Virus record (IMG/VR): IMGVR_UViG_3300025887_000013
Coordinates: 20,827-84,826 of that record
Reading direction: 5' to 3' (one strand)
Source: a virus
Length of the DNA: 64,000 nucleotides
Part shown: positions 39,226 through 50,100 of the stretch, one piece after another
Layout: every line of letters starts with the position of its first letter
How positions within the stretch are numbered: the first letter of the stretch is position 1
Position numbers and translations under genes: made by a program
The notes under the pieces: generated by a model
What the model was told of the DNA's origin: nothing
What the model saw: only the letters and a program-made list of their open reading frames with translations
Database searches by the model: none

Positions 39226-40658
39226 CAACTATAACGAATAAAAAAACGATAGGTGATAATCCTGCAATTGAAAATACCGAAGGTGTTCCAATTGATGGTT
39301 TCCAAGATCCTACAGGAGAATTCCCCAAGAGGGAATATCATTACGGGTCGTCATTAAACAGATCTGCACGTGGTCTCAAGGTAGAGAATCTTTATCTTGG
39401 GGGTGGTACCGAAGGAACTGACTTGGATCTCGAAGACCAAGAACCTTCTCGATTCCCCTTCAACCAAGTAAAGGAAACTGCATCGGGACATATCATCTCC
39501 TATGATGACACGCCTGGCGGAGAACGTATTCTTATCAAACATCGTAAGGGTGCAGGTGTAGAAGTACGTGCAGACGGGTCTGTAGTCATCTCTGCGGTCA
39601 ATAACAAGGTTGAGGTTACTGGTGGTGACCATACTGTTATTGTTGAAGGTAACGGTAAGTTGGTGTATAATGGTAACCTAAACTTAGAAGTGACGGGTGA
39701 CTATAATGTCAGTGTTGGTGGCGATTACAATGTCAACGTTGATGGTAATACTAATACCGAAATACGTAAGAACAATACCACAACGGTAGGACTGAACACC
39801 GACTACACAACCAAAGGTACTGCGGTAAACAAAACAATCGAACACAAATCTGATATTGTTTTGGGTAACTGTTATGGTACAATCAAAGGTCACTGGAAGA
39901 ACAACGTAGGTGCCGAGATTGAAATGTTCACCGGTAATCGTTTCCATGTGTCTGCCGAAGAAGAATTTGTAATGACAGCATTACAGGGTAATATTTCTGC
40001 AACTGAAATCTCGGTACTTGGTATGAAAGGTGCGATTGGGGGTGAACAAGTCGAGTTTACTGGCCCAGTTTATATGGGGCCTCAAGGTGCGGTACCATTT
40101 ACTTCGGGAGCATCATTCTATGGTTCTTTCCATGGCCAGGCGCTCGAAGCGATAAAGTCTAAGTTTGCACATAAAGCAGAGAACGCTAAGACTGCGCAAC
40201 TAGCATCCAAGGAAAAGGGTGGACAACCAAGTGGTGGTGCGCCTGATGTTCCTACTAATATGGAATCATTATCTCCACTGAAACCAATACCTAAGACAGA
40301 TGCCGTTGCAGGTCTTTTGTCCGATGGACACTTGTCTATACGTGCAATATCAATTGATAGTAAGGATGCTATACGAAATCATGTATTGTTACGTGATGAC
40401 TATGCGGGTCTATTTGAAAAGGAACCCACTATAAATGAAATCCGATCTACAATGCGAGACGAAGCCAACCGAACCATCCTCAACGAGAAGGGTATATCAT
40501 TCCCTGACGCACTGATAAAGAATGGTATGATTGCCTCTGACTGGACAAATCCTTTGCCTCCGAAGGTGGGACGTATTGCCAAAAAACAGACATCTCCAAG
40601 ATTTGGTTATACTCCACTTGGTAACTCAGTGAAAAATAGAGGTAAGAGATTCAAATGA
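39222..40658 (+). CDS. Baseplate spike beta-helix protein (gp5 C-terminal/VgrG-like)
   Basis: A 478-residue protein. ASGHIISYDDTPGGERILIKH and VEVRADGSVVISAVNNKVEV, then repeated G-D-Y-N-V (VTGDYNVSVGGDYNVNVDGN) correspond to the triple-stranded beta-prism needle of gp5/VgrG. A linker region with Ala/Lys/Gly follows (300-345) and then a helical C-terminal domain (about 390-478), absent in T4 gp5. With 36392 and 37264 it makes a three-gene version of gp5. ATG overlaps the amidase stop. Confidence 0.82.
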   Translation: MTTITNKKTIGDNPAIENTEGVPIDGFQDPTGEFPKREYHYGSSLNRSARGLKVENLYLGGGTEGTDLDLEDQEPSRFPFNQVKETASGHIISYDDTPGGERILIKHRKGAGVEVRADGSVVISAVNNKVEVTGGDHTVIVEGNGKLVYNGNLNLEVTGDYNVSVGGDYNVNVDGNTNTEIRKNNTTTVGLNTDYTTKGTAVNKTIEHKSDIVLGNCYGTIKGHWKNNVGAEIEMFTGNRFHVSAEEEFVMTALQGNISATEISVLGMKGAIGGEQVEFTGPVYMGPQGAVPFTSGASFYGSFHGQALEAIKSKFAHKAENAKTAQLASKEKGGQPSGGAPDVPTNMESLSPLKPIPKTDAVAGLLSDGHLSIRAISIDSKDAIRNHVLLRDDYAGLFEKEPTINEIRSTMRDEANRTILNEKGISFPDALIKNGMIASDWTNPLPPKVGRIAKKQTSPRFGYTPLGNSVKNRGKRFK

Positions 40659-41272
40659 TAACAATTGTACCGGATCAAAAATACAATCCAGCTTTGGTTG
40701 ACGCGAAGGACATTACCTCTTTTACTAAACTCTCGCCTGGAGTATCACTCTCGAAGTTTCTTGGTAGTAAAGGAAACCCGTGTAGTTTATCGACCATAGA
40801 CAAATACCAAAATAGTCCGTATGAAAGACAACAACTCGCGTTCAATCTTTATTTACACGCAGAGTTGTTCCGTAGAATCAATGGTAACATTGACATGTTC
40901 AAAGATGTACGTCTTATTGTCTCGGAGGGGGTTTACCGTGGTGGCCCTCTTGAAACAGTTGCAGGAGAAAATCTTCTAAAACAAGACGGACAAATGGTAA
41001 GTTACAAAGTTGTGGATGAACAGGGTCAGATAGATTACGAAAGAACATTTGATCTTGCTGAGTATATCAAGGACTATGTTGGTTACGAGAAACTTATTCT
41101 AGAGTATGATAAGTGGGATCCAACAGGAAAACTCAATGCGCAAGTGACCGTTGTAATGCCGAAAGTCGATGGTATTACTTGGAGAGTGTATTATAAAAAA
41201 CAATTAGAAACAAGATACAACGGGACACTTTTTGCAAAGAATGAGTTAGTAGAAGTTCTCGAAGACGTATAA
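40655..41272 (+). CDS. Baseplate-cluster protein, unknown (205 aa)
   Basis: ATGA overlap with the spike gene. SFTKLSPGVSLSKFLGSKGN and ERQQLAFNLYLHAELFRRIN faintly recall the N-terminus of M15-type peptidases, but no catalytic His/Asp set is visible, so a structural role is more likely. Its position between gp5 and gp25 is occupied by unknown proteins in related marine phages. Late promoter for gp25 overlaps its end. Confidence 0.65.
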   Translation: MITIVPDQKYNPALVDAKDITSFTKLSPGVSLSKFLGSKGNPCSLSTIDKYQNSPYERQQLAFNLYLHAELFRRINGNIDMFKDVRLIVSEGVYRGGPLETVAGENLLKQDGQMVSYKVVDEQGQIDYERTFDLAEYIKDYVGYEKLILEYDKWDPTGKLNAQVTVVMPKVDGITWRVYYKKQLETRYNGTLFAKNELVEVLEDV

Positions 41273-41275
41273 ATA
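41268..41275 (+). promoter_or_regulatory. T4-type late promoter
   Basis: Exact TATAAATA, 27 bases before ATG 41302 of gp25. Confidence 0.8.
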
Positions 41276-41301
41276 GAATTATAATATTTTAGGAAAGACA
41301 A

Positions 41302-41751
41302 ATGGCTAGAGCATTTTCTATAGAAGACGGTGGATTACAACAATTCTCCACTATCAAAGCGACATCGAACAGTGAGTATATCGATATTGACCTTTCGTTT
41401 GCAGCGAAGGGTGCCGGTGACGTGTATAAGAAAACTGCGGTATCATCTGTCATGCAATCTTTAAAAAACTTATTGATGACAAACCGAACCGAGAAACCCT
41501 TTGCTCCATACTTTGGTGCAAACCTCCAGAGTTACCTCTTTGAGTTGATGGATCAAGGTACAATGAATCAGATGGAAAATGCGATTATACAGAACATTCG
41601 TGCTTTCGAACCAAGAATAAATTCCGAAACTCTACAAGTAATTCCCGAAGTAGATGAGAACGGAAACAGTGTTACACTTACGATAATTTTTAACATCGTA
41701 AATTCTAATCAATCCGTAGAATTTACAACCAGACTGAATAGGTTACGATAA
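41302..41751 (+). CDS. 25: Baseplate wedge protein gp25
   Basis: A 149-residue gp25-like fold. SSVMQSLKNLLMTNRTEKPFAP, YFGANLQSYLFELMD and AIIQNIRAFEPRI are the T4 gp25/type VI TssE signature, including the EKPF motif needed for contact with the sheath. Start with AGGAAAG ribosome site; one-base overlap with gp6. Confidence 0.92.
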   Translation: MARAFSIEDGGLQQFSTIKATSNSEYIDIDLSFAAKGAGDVYKKTAVSSVMQSLKNLLMTNRTEKPFAPYFGANLQSYLFELMDQGTMNQMENAIIQNIRAFEPRINSETLQVIPEVDENGNSVTLTIIFNIVNSNQSVEFTTRLNRLR

Positions 41752-43598
41752 TGGCAACGACTATTAATTCCTCATCTTTAGATTTTGATGCGATCAAAAA
41801 CAATCTAAAGACATATCTAAAACAACAGTCGGAGTTTTCGGACTATGACTTCGAAGCGTCTGGTATATCTAATCTATTGGATGTATTGGCTTACAATACG
41901 CACATCAATGGTTTAACTGCAAACATGGCGTTGAACGAGTCTTTCTTGAATACTGCACAGTTGAGATCTTCGGTCGTATCACACGCAGAGACATTGGGTT
42001 ATGTACCTCAGTCAAAAACTGCATCACAAGCTACTATCAATATGTCCTTCAACATCGGTATCGACCAAGCAGATGTACCTGAGACTTTACAGATTGCATC
42101 TGGATATAAGTTTAATGCATCTATTGATGATGCATCCTACACATTCCAGACTAAGGAATTGATTCAGGCTACTAATGACGGTAACAACTTCTTCCAGTTC
42201 ACAACACTGTCGGGTTCTACCAGTATCCCTATTTACGAAGGTATTGCAAAGACTAAAACTTTCTTTGCAGGGGAAGATGCAGAAGAAACTATGTACATCA
42301 TTCCCGATCTTAACCTTGACCGTGCAACTGCGATAGTTAGAATATATGAGAGTTCAACTTCTGATGACTTTACTACTTATGTTAATCTAGAAACTGCAAC
42401 TAATATAACTGCAACCACTCCTGCATACATTCTAAAGGAAGCACCAAATGGTTACTATGAGTTAACCTTTGGTAATGGTTCCACACTTGGTGCGGTACCT
42501 AAAGCTGGTGCAAAGATCACAGTTGAGTATCTCTCGGTAGATGGTGCGAATGCAAATGGTGGACGATTATTCGAACCCCTTAATACGGTAGAAGTGACCG
42601 AACCGACTAGTGGTAGTGGTCTACAAAGATTACCTGTAGTATCGACAGTCAATAGATCGGTCGGTGGTACTAATAAAGAAACATTGGATTCTATTAGACG
42701 AAATGCGCCATTCCGATATGCAACACAGAACAGAATGGTAACACACGTTGATTATGCTAACTTGGTGTTACGTTCATATGGTTCATTGATTGACGACATC
42801 ATTGCTTGGGGTGGAGAAGATAATCTTCAACCCGAGTATGGTCAGACTTTCTTATCAATAAAATTCAAAGGGGACGTTACACAATCCTTAGAAGATATCA
42901 CTAAAGACGATATCAGAGTGTTGGTCGATCAACTCTCTATTGCTTCGTTTGGATTACAATTTACTGATCCGGTAGAGACTTTTGTCGAAACCAATGTCTT
43001 CTTCCAATACAATCCGGACTATACTAACTTGTCGATCAATGCACTTCAAGAACAAGTTAAAGGTGTAATGCTAGATTACTTCTCGACCAATACCGGTAAG
43101 TTTGGACAGGCATTCCGTAGGTCTAACTTATTGACTTTGATAGATGACGTGAGTCCTGCTATTCTATCATCTCGCGCAGATGTGAAGATGCAACAACGTT
43201 TCACGCCTTCGGCTGGTGTAGAACAGGATTTCAAATTTAGTTTTCCTTCTTCTATCGCCAATCCGGATGATGTGAACTTCATTATAGAATCTTCTACGTT
43301 CAAACGTACCTTTGGTGGACAATCATTAAACTGTAAGATTAGAAATCTTCTGACCACAAACAAACTCCAGATCATTGATGTTGGTACAGGTGACGTGAAG
43401 TCCGACAACATCGGTTTCTACGAATCCGGTTCTGGTATCATCAATCTTGTAGGATTTAAGTCGGACGAATCGAAGTTGATCAAACTTTCATGTACTCCTG
43501 CTAACGCAAGTGCTATAGTACCACAGAGAGAATACATTCTAGATTATGATAATACGAGATTAAGTGCGAAAGGTTTACGTACCACAGCGAGTAACTAA
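41751..43598 (+). CDS. 6: Baseplate wedge protein gp6
   Basis: A 615-residue baseplate J/gp6-like protein. DFEASGISNLLDVLAYNTHING and NMALNESFLNTAQLRSSVVS at the N-terminus, NGYYELTFGNGSTLGAVPKAG in the middle, and the downstream TQNRMVTHVDYANLVLRSYG block are highly typical. gp6 forms the ring that links baseplate wedges. Coupled to gp25 and to the next gene by one-base overlaps. Confidence 0.94.
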   Translation: MATTINSSSLDFDAIKNNLKTYLKQQSEFSDYDFEASGISNLLDVLAYNTHINGLTANMALNESFLNTAQLRSSVVSHAETLGYVPQSKTASQATINMSFNIGIDQADVPETLQIASGYKFNASIDDASYTFQTKELIQATNDGNNFFQFTTLSGSTSIPIYEGIAKTKTFFAGEDAEETMYIIPDLNLDRATAIVRIYESSTSDDFTTYVNLETATNITATTPAYILKEAPNGYYELTFGNGSTLGAVPKAGAKITVEYLSVDGANANGGRLFEPLNTVEVTEPTSGSGLQRLPVVSTVNRSVGGTNKETLDSIRRNAPFRYATQNRMVTHVDYANLVLRSYGSLIDDIIAWGGEDNLQPEYGQTFLSIKFKGDVTQSLEDITKDDIRVLVDQLSIASFGLQFTDPVETFVETNVFFQYNPDYTNLSINALQEQVKGVMLDYFSTNTGKFGQAFRRSNLLTLIDDVSPAILSSRADVKMQQRFTPSAGVEQDFKFSFPSSIANPDDVNFIIESSTFKRTFGGQSLNCKIRNLLTTNKLQIIDVGTGDVKSDNIGFYESGSGIINLVGFKSDESKLIKLSCTPANASAIVPQREYILDYDNTRLSAKGLRTTASN

Positions 43599-44707
43599 TG
43601 TCAATATTCGATAAAACACATAAAGATACTACAAGACGTGACATCAATCTGAGAGCGGATCAGATCGAGTCCGTCTTACCTTCGCATATCCTTGCAGAGT
43701 ATCCTAAGTTTGTAAGTTTCATCAAGGCCTACTTTGACTTTGAGAATCAAGAAGATTCGTTGACTCGTTTTTTGAACAACATGTTCGAGACGCGAGATGT
43801 GTCACAAACAGATTTGGATCTTCTTACTTATTTTGAAGATGAGTATCTGTTAGGTCAGAATTACTTTCAAGGGTTTGTTGATAAAAGAACCGCAGTAAAA
43901 TACTCAAGTTATCTGTATCGTGCCAAAGGTACTAGATACAGTATTCGACAATTCTTTAAAACTTTCTTTGACATTGAACCAGATGTTGTTTACACAAAAC
44001 AATACATATTCAAGTTGAATGAGTCTAAGGTTGGTGCAGAGAGTGCAAGGTACCTTACTGACAATAAACTATATCAAACCTACGCAATACAGATTAGATC
44101 AGAACTTTCTCTTGCGCAATGGCGTGATGCATATAAACTCATGGTGCATCCTGCCGGTATGTACCTTGGTGGTCTCACTCAAATCGTAGGTACTGCATCA
44201 ATAGATCAGTTACAGTATGATCCGGGCGAAGCAATCAAACCACCGATTGTATTGGAAGGTATTGGTGGATTATCACCACTTGGTTTCCAACAACATACCG
44301 CACTATTCGACTTTGGTGCGACCGATGAAGGAGGAACTTTGAAGTTCCGAACAAATATGGGTAGTAGTGCAGGTCTGGCCAGAGACTCAAGTGAATTGTA
44401 TCTGGGTATACCTATGGGTAATGACCTGAATGACGTGCAAGATCTTACAATCGATAACCTCGATAGACTGTATTCAAGTCTTGGTGAATACCTCACGCCT
44501 GATTCCCCAACGTTGGATGATGATAGTGACGGTTCAACTACTTACTCTGGATTCGATTTATCATCTACAGAAAGTATAGATCAAGAAACCTTCACGTGGA
44601 ACCCACAGGTTTCTCGTATAGATTCTGATAATAATCTATTCCAGACTCCGGTCGGAGATTCTGATGGAGAAATTTCTCTCCGTGAAGTAATAGAAAGTAA
44701 TAGATAA
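43598..44707 (+). CDS. Baseplate/tail structural protein (position of gp7)
   Basis: A 369-residue protein. LPSHILAEYPKFVSFIKAYF, NMFETRDVSQTDLDLL and RAKGTRYSIRQFFKTFFDIE form a conserved block in marine T4-like phages at this place, where T4 has the much larger gp7. The C-terminal 130 residues are acidic and Ser/Asp/Thr-rich, ending with SDGEISLREVIES. Probably a wedge component; not an evident homologue of T4 gp7. Confidence 0.68.
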   Translation: MSIFDKTHKDTTRRDINLRADQIESVLPSHILAEYPKFVSFIKAYFDFENQEDSLTRFLNNMFETRDVSQTDLDLLTYFEDEYLLGQNYFQGFVDKRTAVKYSSYLYRAKGTRYSIRQFFKTFFDIEPDVVYTKQYIFKLNESKVGAESARYLTDNKLYQTYAIQIRSELSLAQWRDAYKLMVHPAGMYLGGLTQIVGTASIDQLQYDPGEAIKPPIVLEGIGGLSPLGFQQHTALFDFGATDEGGTLKFRTNMGSSAGLARDSSELYLGIPMGNDLNDVQDLTIDNLDRLYSSLGEYLTPDSPTLDDDSDGSTTYSGFDLSSTESIDQETFTWNPQVSRIDSDNNLFQTPVGDSDGEISLREVIESNR

Positions 44708-44717
44708 CAATTATTAG

Positions 44718-44725
44718 TATAAATA
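44718..44725 (+). promoter_or_regulatory. T4-type late promoter
   Basis: Exact TATAAATA between the stop at 44707 and ATG 44754. Confidence 0.8.
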
Positions 44726-44753
44726 GAACATATAATCTTTAGGTAAAAAGAGA

Positions 44754-45755
44754 ATGACTAGACAAGTATTAAACAGAGGCACAATCGCGAACGATGGTAC
44801 GGGTGATACACTTCGTACTGCATCGTTGAAGATTGAACAAAACTTCCAAGAGATCTACAGCAAACTTGGAGATGGTGCATCTCTGATGGCGTTGATCGAC
44901 TTTGACTCTTCGGGTATTATATTCGAAGGATCTGTCGAGAACAATTTTGAGACTCGTTTGCAAGTCGCTAACCCAACAGCAGATAACACGGTTACAATAC
45001 CGAACTATTCTGGTGCATTGGTTATGGACTCTGCAACACAAACATTGTCTAACAAGACTTTACTAAGTCCTATTTTGACTACCCCACAGATTAATGACAC
45101 TTCATCGAATCACAGATATGTGGTTGCAGTGAATGAGTTGGCTGCGAATAGAACAATTACATTACCACTGTTGGGTGCGGCAGATACTTTTGTATTTAAT
45201 AACCACACCGCAATATTAAAGAACAAGACACTTCAGAATCCTACTCTTAACTCTCCGGTTATCGGTAAAGAGATTCTTGATAGTGCGGGTAACGAATTAA
45301 TACAATTCCAAGACTCCGGTTCTGCAACAAACTTTATTCGAATTGGTAACTCCCCCACTAACGTACCTGCAATAGTGCAAGCTGCGGGTGAAGCAAACTC
45401 CGCACTATCACTCAAGGGTTCGGGTAATGGTGGAGTTAAAGTTGACTCTAAATTTGTATTAAAAACACAGGGTATTTCGACAGGTGGTGGTACTGTAAGT
45501 GCAAATTCACCAATAACATTATTCACCAATGGTACTACCGGTGCACACAGTTTAGCAAGTGGTACATCTGGACTAAATGGTGAAGTTAAATATCTTGTTA
45601 ATAAAGGTGCGGGTACGCAAACTATTAACGAAACTTCAAGTAATCTTGCTGCGTATGCAAGTCTTATACTACCACAGAACGAATCTGTTACTTTGATGTG
45701 GTTTGGGACTCAGTGGATTGTGATAAATAAAACTGATAACGTAACAACTTCGTAG
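44754..45755 (+). CDS. Tail fibre-like structural protein (333 aa)
   Basis: MTRQVLNRGTIANDGTGDTL is the common N-terminus of marine T4-like phage fibre or structural proteins (the N-D-G-T-G-D-T-L-R block, here followed by ASLKIEQNFQEIYSKL). The remainder is beta-rich Thr/Asn/Gly sequence, including QTLSNKTLLSPILTTPQIND and NKTLQNPTLNSPVIG, a repeated strand motif also seen in long fibres. The C-terminal part (TINETSSNLAAYASLILPQN, WFGTQWIVI) resembles collar-like capping. Role: fibre or baseplate decoration. Confidence 0.72.
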   Translation: MTRQVLNRGTIANDGTGDTLRTASLKIEQNFQEIYSKLGDGASLMALIDFDSSGIIFEGSVENNFETRLQVANPTADNTVTIPNYSGALVMDSATQTLSNKTLLSPILTTPQINDTSSNHRYVVAVNELAANRTITLPLLGAADTFVFNNHTAILKNKTLQNPTLNSPVIGKEILDSAGNELIQFQDSGSATNFIRIGNSPTNVPAIVQAAGEANSALSLKGSGNGGVKVDSKFVLKTQGISTGGGTVSANSPITLFTNGTTGAHSLASGTSGLNGEVKYLVNKGAGTQTINETSSNLAAYASLILPQNESVTLMWFGTQWIVINKTDNVTTS

Positions 45756-45768
45756 GAATATATAAAAA

Positions 45769-47139
45769 ATGCCAGTAATTACCGATCAATTTAAAAAACA
45801 GGTCTTAGATGATCTTCTTACGGACTTAGACTCTTCTTCTGTAAGATACTATGCGGCCATTGGTAGATCCGAAGATTGGAATGCTTCTGATCTTGCGACT
45901 GTTCCTACTAATGATTCACGTTCTGTCAGACAGGCAAGAAGTTCTTTGCAATCTGCAAAACTCATCGAAGATGCCTCATATGTAATTCCACGTAGAATAT
46001 GGGTTGCTAACCTTATCTACTCTGCATATGATGATAACGATGTAGGTTTCCCCGAGAATCCTTTCTATGTAATCAACTCGAATAACGAGATTTACATCTG
46101 TTTGGAACAGGGTAAGAAACAGGATGGTTCTTCGCAGTTATCTACCAACCAACCTACTGGTAACACTACCGGTACACCATTCCGTACTGCGGATGGTTAC
46201 ACGTGGAAGTTCCTTTACTCTATCGGTGCATTACGTGCAGATAAGTTTTTGTCATCTGCATATATGCCTGTAAGATTTGTTGGTTCAACCGACTCGGATT
46301 CTCCTGCCGAAGATCTACAACAACAACTAGTCCAGAACGCTGCGGTAAAAGGACAAATCGTTGGTTATAAAGTAACTAATGGTGGATCTGGTTATACATC
46401 TCCACCTTCGGTAAGTATCGTGGGTAATGGTACTGGTGCGATTGCTTATGCGGTACGTGCGGGTGAGACTATCGTAGACATCAAGGTCAAGGCCGACTCT
46501 GCGGGTAACTCGGGCAACTCTTACTTTGGTAGTGGTTACGACTATGCAAACGTATTAATTTCTGGTGGTGGTGGTGACTCTTGTATTGTTCGTCCTGTAT
46601 TGGGACAAGCATCTGGTGTTGGATCTAATCCTGTTATTGACCTGAAGGCAAATGGTGTTATGTTTAACTCCAAACCAGATGGTATTGAAAACGGTGACTT
46701 TATTACTGGTGACGAGATATTCCGTCAAGTATTATTGGTACGCAATCCAAGAGTTGATAGTGCAGAAGGTGTTTTACTTACATCTACTTCCGCCCTGGCA
46801 CTTAATAGTATTATACACGATGGATCAGGATTTGTCAAGTCTATTGTGCAAAAATCTCAGATTCAAGGTGTTACTTCTGGCGCAGTTGCAATCATCGACA
46901 ACACTAATGATTCGGATACAATCTGGTATCATCAAAACGAAACAACTGGATTCACTTCCTTCCAAGTTGCAGAAGAAATTCAGGTGGTAGGTAACACAAA
47001 TATTAACGGTTCGATAACCAGTAAAGTAGACGGTGAGTTTAATCCGTACACTGGGGATCTACTATATATTGATAACCGTTCAGCTGTAACGCGATCCACC
47101 GATCAAACCGAAGACCTGAAAATCGTAATTACTATCTAG
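45769..47139 (+). CDS. 8: Baseplate wedge protein gp8-like
   Basis: A 456-residue protein. YYAAIGRSEDW near the N-terminus, YVIPRRIWVANLIYSAYDDN, NNEIYICLEQG and YTWKFLYSI are the conserved gp8 blocks; an inserted Gly/Ser-rich domain with GGSGYTSPPSVSIVGNG (about 205-220) occurs in the middle. T4 gp8 has 334 residues, so it has additional domains. Located just upstream of the giant structural gene. Confidence 0.8.
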   Translation: MPVITDQFKKQVLDDLLTDLDSSSVRYYAAIGRSEDWNASDLATVPTNDSRSVRQARSSLQSAKLIEDASYVIPRRIWVANLIYSAYDDNDVGFPENPFYVINSNNEIYICLEQGKKQDGSSQLSTNQPTGNTTGTPFRTADGYTWKFLYSIGALRADKFLSSAYMPVRFVGSTDSDSPAEDLQQQLVQNAAVKGQIVGYKVTNGGSGYTSPPSVSIVGNGTGAIAYAVRAGETIVDIKVKADSAGNSGNSYFGSGYDYANVLISGGGGDSCIVRPVLGQASGVGSNPVIDLKANGVMFNSKPDGIENGDFITGDEIFRQVLLVRNPRVDSAEGVLLTSTSALALNSIIHDGSGFVKSIVQKSQIQGVTSGAVAIIDNTNDSDTIWYHQNETTGFTSFQVAEEIQVVGNTNINGSITSKVDGEFNPYTGDLLYIDNRSAVTRSTDQTEDLKIVITI

Positions 47140-47148
47140 GATTAAGAA

Positions 47149-50100
47149 ATGCCAAACACATTTACAGAACAAACATTCAGATCAACCTACAAGGATGATC
47201 ACGCGGATAGTGATAATTACTCACGTATCTTGTTCAATGCCGGTCGTGCATTGCAAGCACGTGAACTTACACAGATGCAGACCATCATCCAAAAAGAAAT
47301 TAAAAGGTTTGCTGATAACATATTCCAAAAGGATGGTGTTCCTACTAAAGCTGGTGGTGTTGCACCTAACAACCATTATGCGTTCATCAAAATAGAGAAC
47401 GATCAAAATAACTCTTTTGATACTGTAAGTGCATTGAAGGGTGTCGTGTTAACTGGTGCGGATTCGAGTATCAAAGTCAAGATCTATGAAGCAGTTGCTT
47501 CTGTGAACAGTGACCCTGATACTCTTTTTGTCCAGTACTTGGACAATCCAAATACACAGAGTCCTAGTCTACCACTTACTACTAGTACCTTTGTTACGCC
47601 TGGCGAAGTACTCTCCAACGGGTCTAACATTAACTTAACAGTTCAAACAATCAACACATCTACCAATCCGGCAGTCGGATATGGTTCTCAGGTTGAAGTT
47701 GGACAATCAGAATTTTATGTTCAAGGACACTTTGTATTCTGTCCTAAACAGAGTCTATTCCTTGATAAGTATAAGAATTTCCAGACAGCAGATATTGGTT
47801 TTAAAGTTATTCAAGACATTATAACAGTATCCGATACTGATGCACTGTATGACAATCAAAATGTAACTCCTAACCGTGCTTCGCCTGGCGCAGACCGTTA
47901 TCGTATCCGACTTGTTCTTACTAGACGAGACCAGATGGTGACCGGAGATACCTTCGTGTATTTCGGTCGTATCGAAGGTGGTAGATTAGTCGATCAACAA
48001 TCTGATGATGAAGGTTTCAATAGAGTCCGGAATCACGTTGCTACACGTGTCCGAGAGATTAATGGAGACTTCATCCAGAAGTATTGGAAACTTCGCGTAG
48101 AACCTAATGGTACAAACGCATCATCTACATTGATGTTGAAGGTAGATCCAGGCACAGCATATATCGATGGATATAGAGCTGCAACTACTTCTACTCGCAA
48201 TATACCGATTCCTAAAGCAAGAGACACTATTGCAAGAGAAGAAGAACAGATTGGTATCGACTACGGGAACTACTACTATTTCGATAGTGGTGTTGGTATG
48301 TTGGATATTGATACTTGCGAAGAGGTGACATTATATGCGGGTTTTGATGGTGCAGATAGTGCAATCGGTACTGCACACATTCGTGCATTGACCGAAGGTT
48401 CCACAGGACTTCGTACTGGTGGATACACCTATGTGAGACCACCTTTATACAAGGCACATTTATTCGACATCCAACGAGATAACTATAATTATAGTTTACG
48501 TGATGTCAAATCTATTAAATCTTCGACCAATACTCACTACATAAACCTTGTTCAAGTAACAGGTAATGGCGGAAGTATTGTACATGAACCTAAGAAAAAT
48601 GCTTTACTGTTTGATACTCCATTAAGACGACCCAAGTCTTTCACTGATGTCACTATGACATTTATGAAGAAGTACAACTTTACGGCTTCTGGTACTAGTC
48701 ACACAATCACACTGACCGATGCTGGTGAACGTTTTGTTAATGAAAGTGATATCCTTGTTGCTTCTGCAACTGAGTTTGCACCTTCAAGTGTTGCATCAAA
48801 TATCCAATCCGGAAACACAGACATTTTGTTCAGTGGGTTGTCGAATGGTGTTGCATATGAAGCAATTGTATTCATAAGAAAAACTAACGCAAGTGTTAAA
48901 ACAAAGACACTGACCGAAACCGTGGTAACTGCTTCATTAGACTCTGATGGCGCAGGTGTATATTTCCTTCCTCTCGGTAAATCTGATGTCTATAGTATTC
49001 AACGTGTATCTCTTAATGATTCTGATGGTGAAGATGTATTCACCAGTTTCTTATTCGATGCGGGTAACCGTACTACTCACCAAGATGACAGTAGATTAAT
49101 CTATTCTGGTGGTGGTTTTGATAGTGCAGGTCAATCCGTATTTGTACGATATAAGTATTTCGAACCTTCGGTAAGTGGGCAGTTCTATGCTGTGAACTCT
49201 TATGATGGTCAATTGGATTATCTTAAAGTTCCTGGCCAGAAATTGCCTGATGGTGGTCTTCTGTCACTACGTGATGCAATCGACTTCCGTCCTTCAACTG
49301 ATGGCTCTGGTTCATTTTCTGCTGGTTCAATTTGTCCTCTTCCGGTACCTACCGATACTATCACTACAGATGCCGAATACTACTTACCTCGTGCAGACCG
49401 TCTGGTAATATCTAAACAAGGTGAACTTCGTTATATCACCGGTTCTTCTTCGTTGAGTCCGAAATACCCTGATGTTCCTGTGGATTGTATTGATCTTTAT
49501 AAACTGAAACTGAATGCTAATACCATGCACACTCAGGATTTGAGAACAACTCTTATTCCACGTAAGGGTTATACGATGCAGGACATCAACAAACTAGAAG
49601 AAAAAGTTGATCGTCTTGAAGAAATGACTACATTGTCACTTCTCGAATTGAATACTAAAATGATGAATGTTTTGGATTCTGCGGGTAATGATCGTGCTAA
49701 GTCTGGATTCTTTGTGGACAACTTCAAGTCACATTCTCATTCTCAAACTAAGTCTCCTGAATATCGTGCTGCGATTGACAAGAGAGGTAAACTGTTACGT
49801 CCTACTTTTGTAGAAGACTGTGCAGATCTTTTCTATGACAGTGATCATGTCGGTCAACTACGTACCGGTGTATTCGGTGACTTCGTTATGTTGAACCATA
49901 CCGAAATTGCATATGAAGCGCAAGAACTCGCTTCTGGTACAGAAAACCTCGCACCTTTCTATGTTCCTACCATTGTCGGTAGTGTAGAACTTTCTCCGGA
50001 AACTGATTCTTGGAAAGAGACTCAGAAGATTGGTGAAACTGTTGTGGGTCGTTCAAGTGAATTTGACCTCAAACACGCATTGAACTGGAACAACTCCGAG

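Noticed and set aside
40655-41272. Peptidase M15-like assignment
   Set aside because: Only a faint N-terminal resemblance; the catalytic His and Asp residues are not found.
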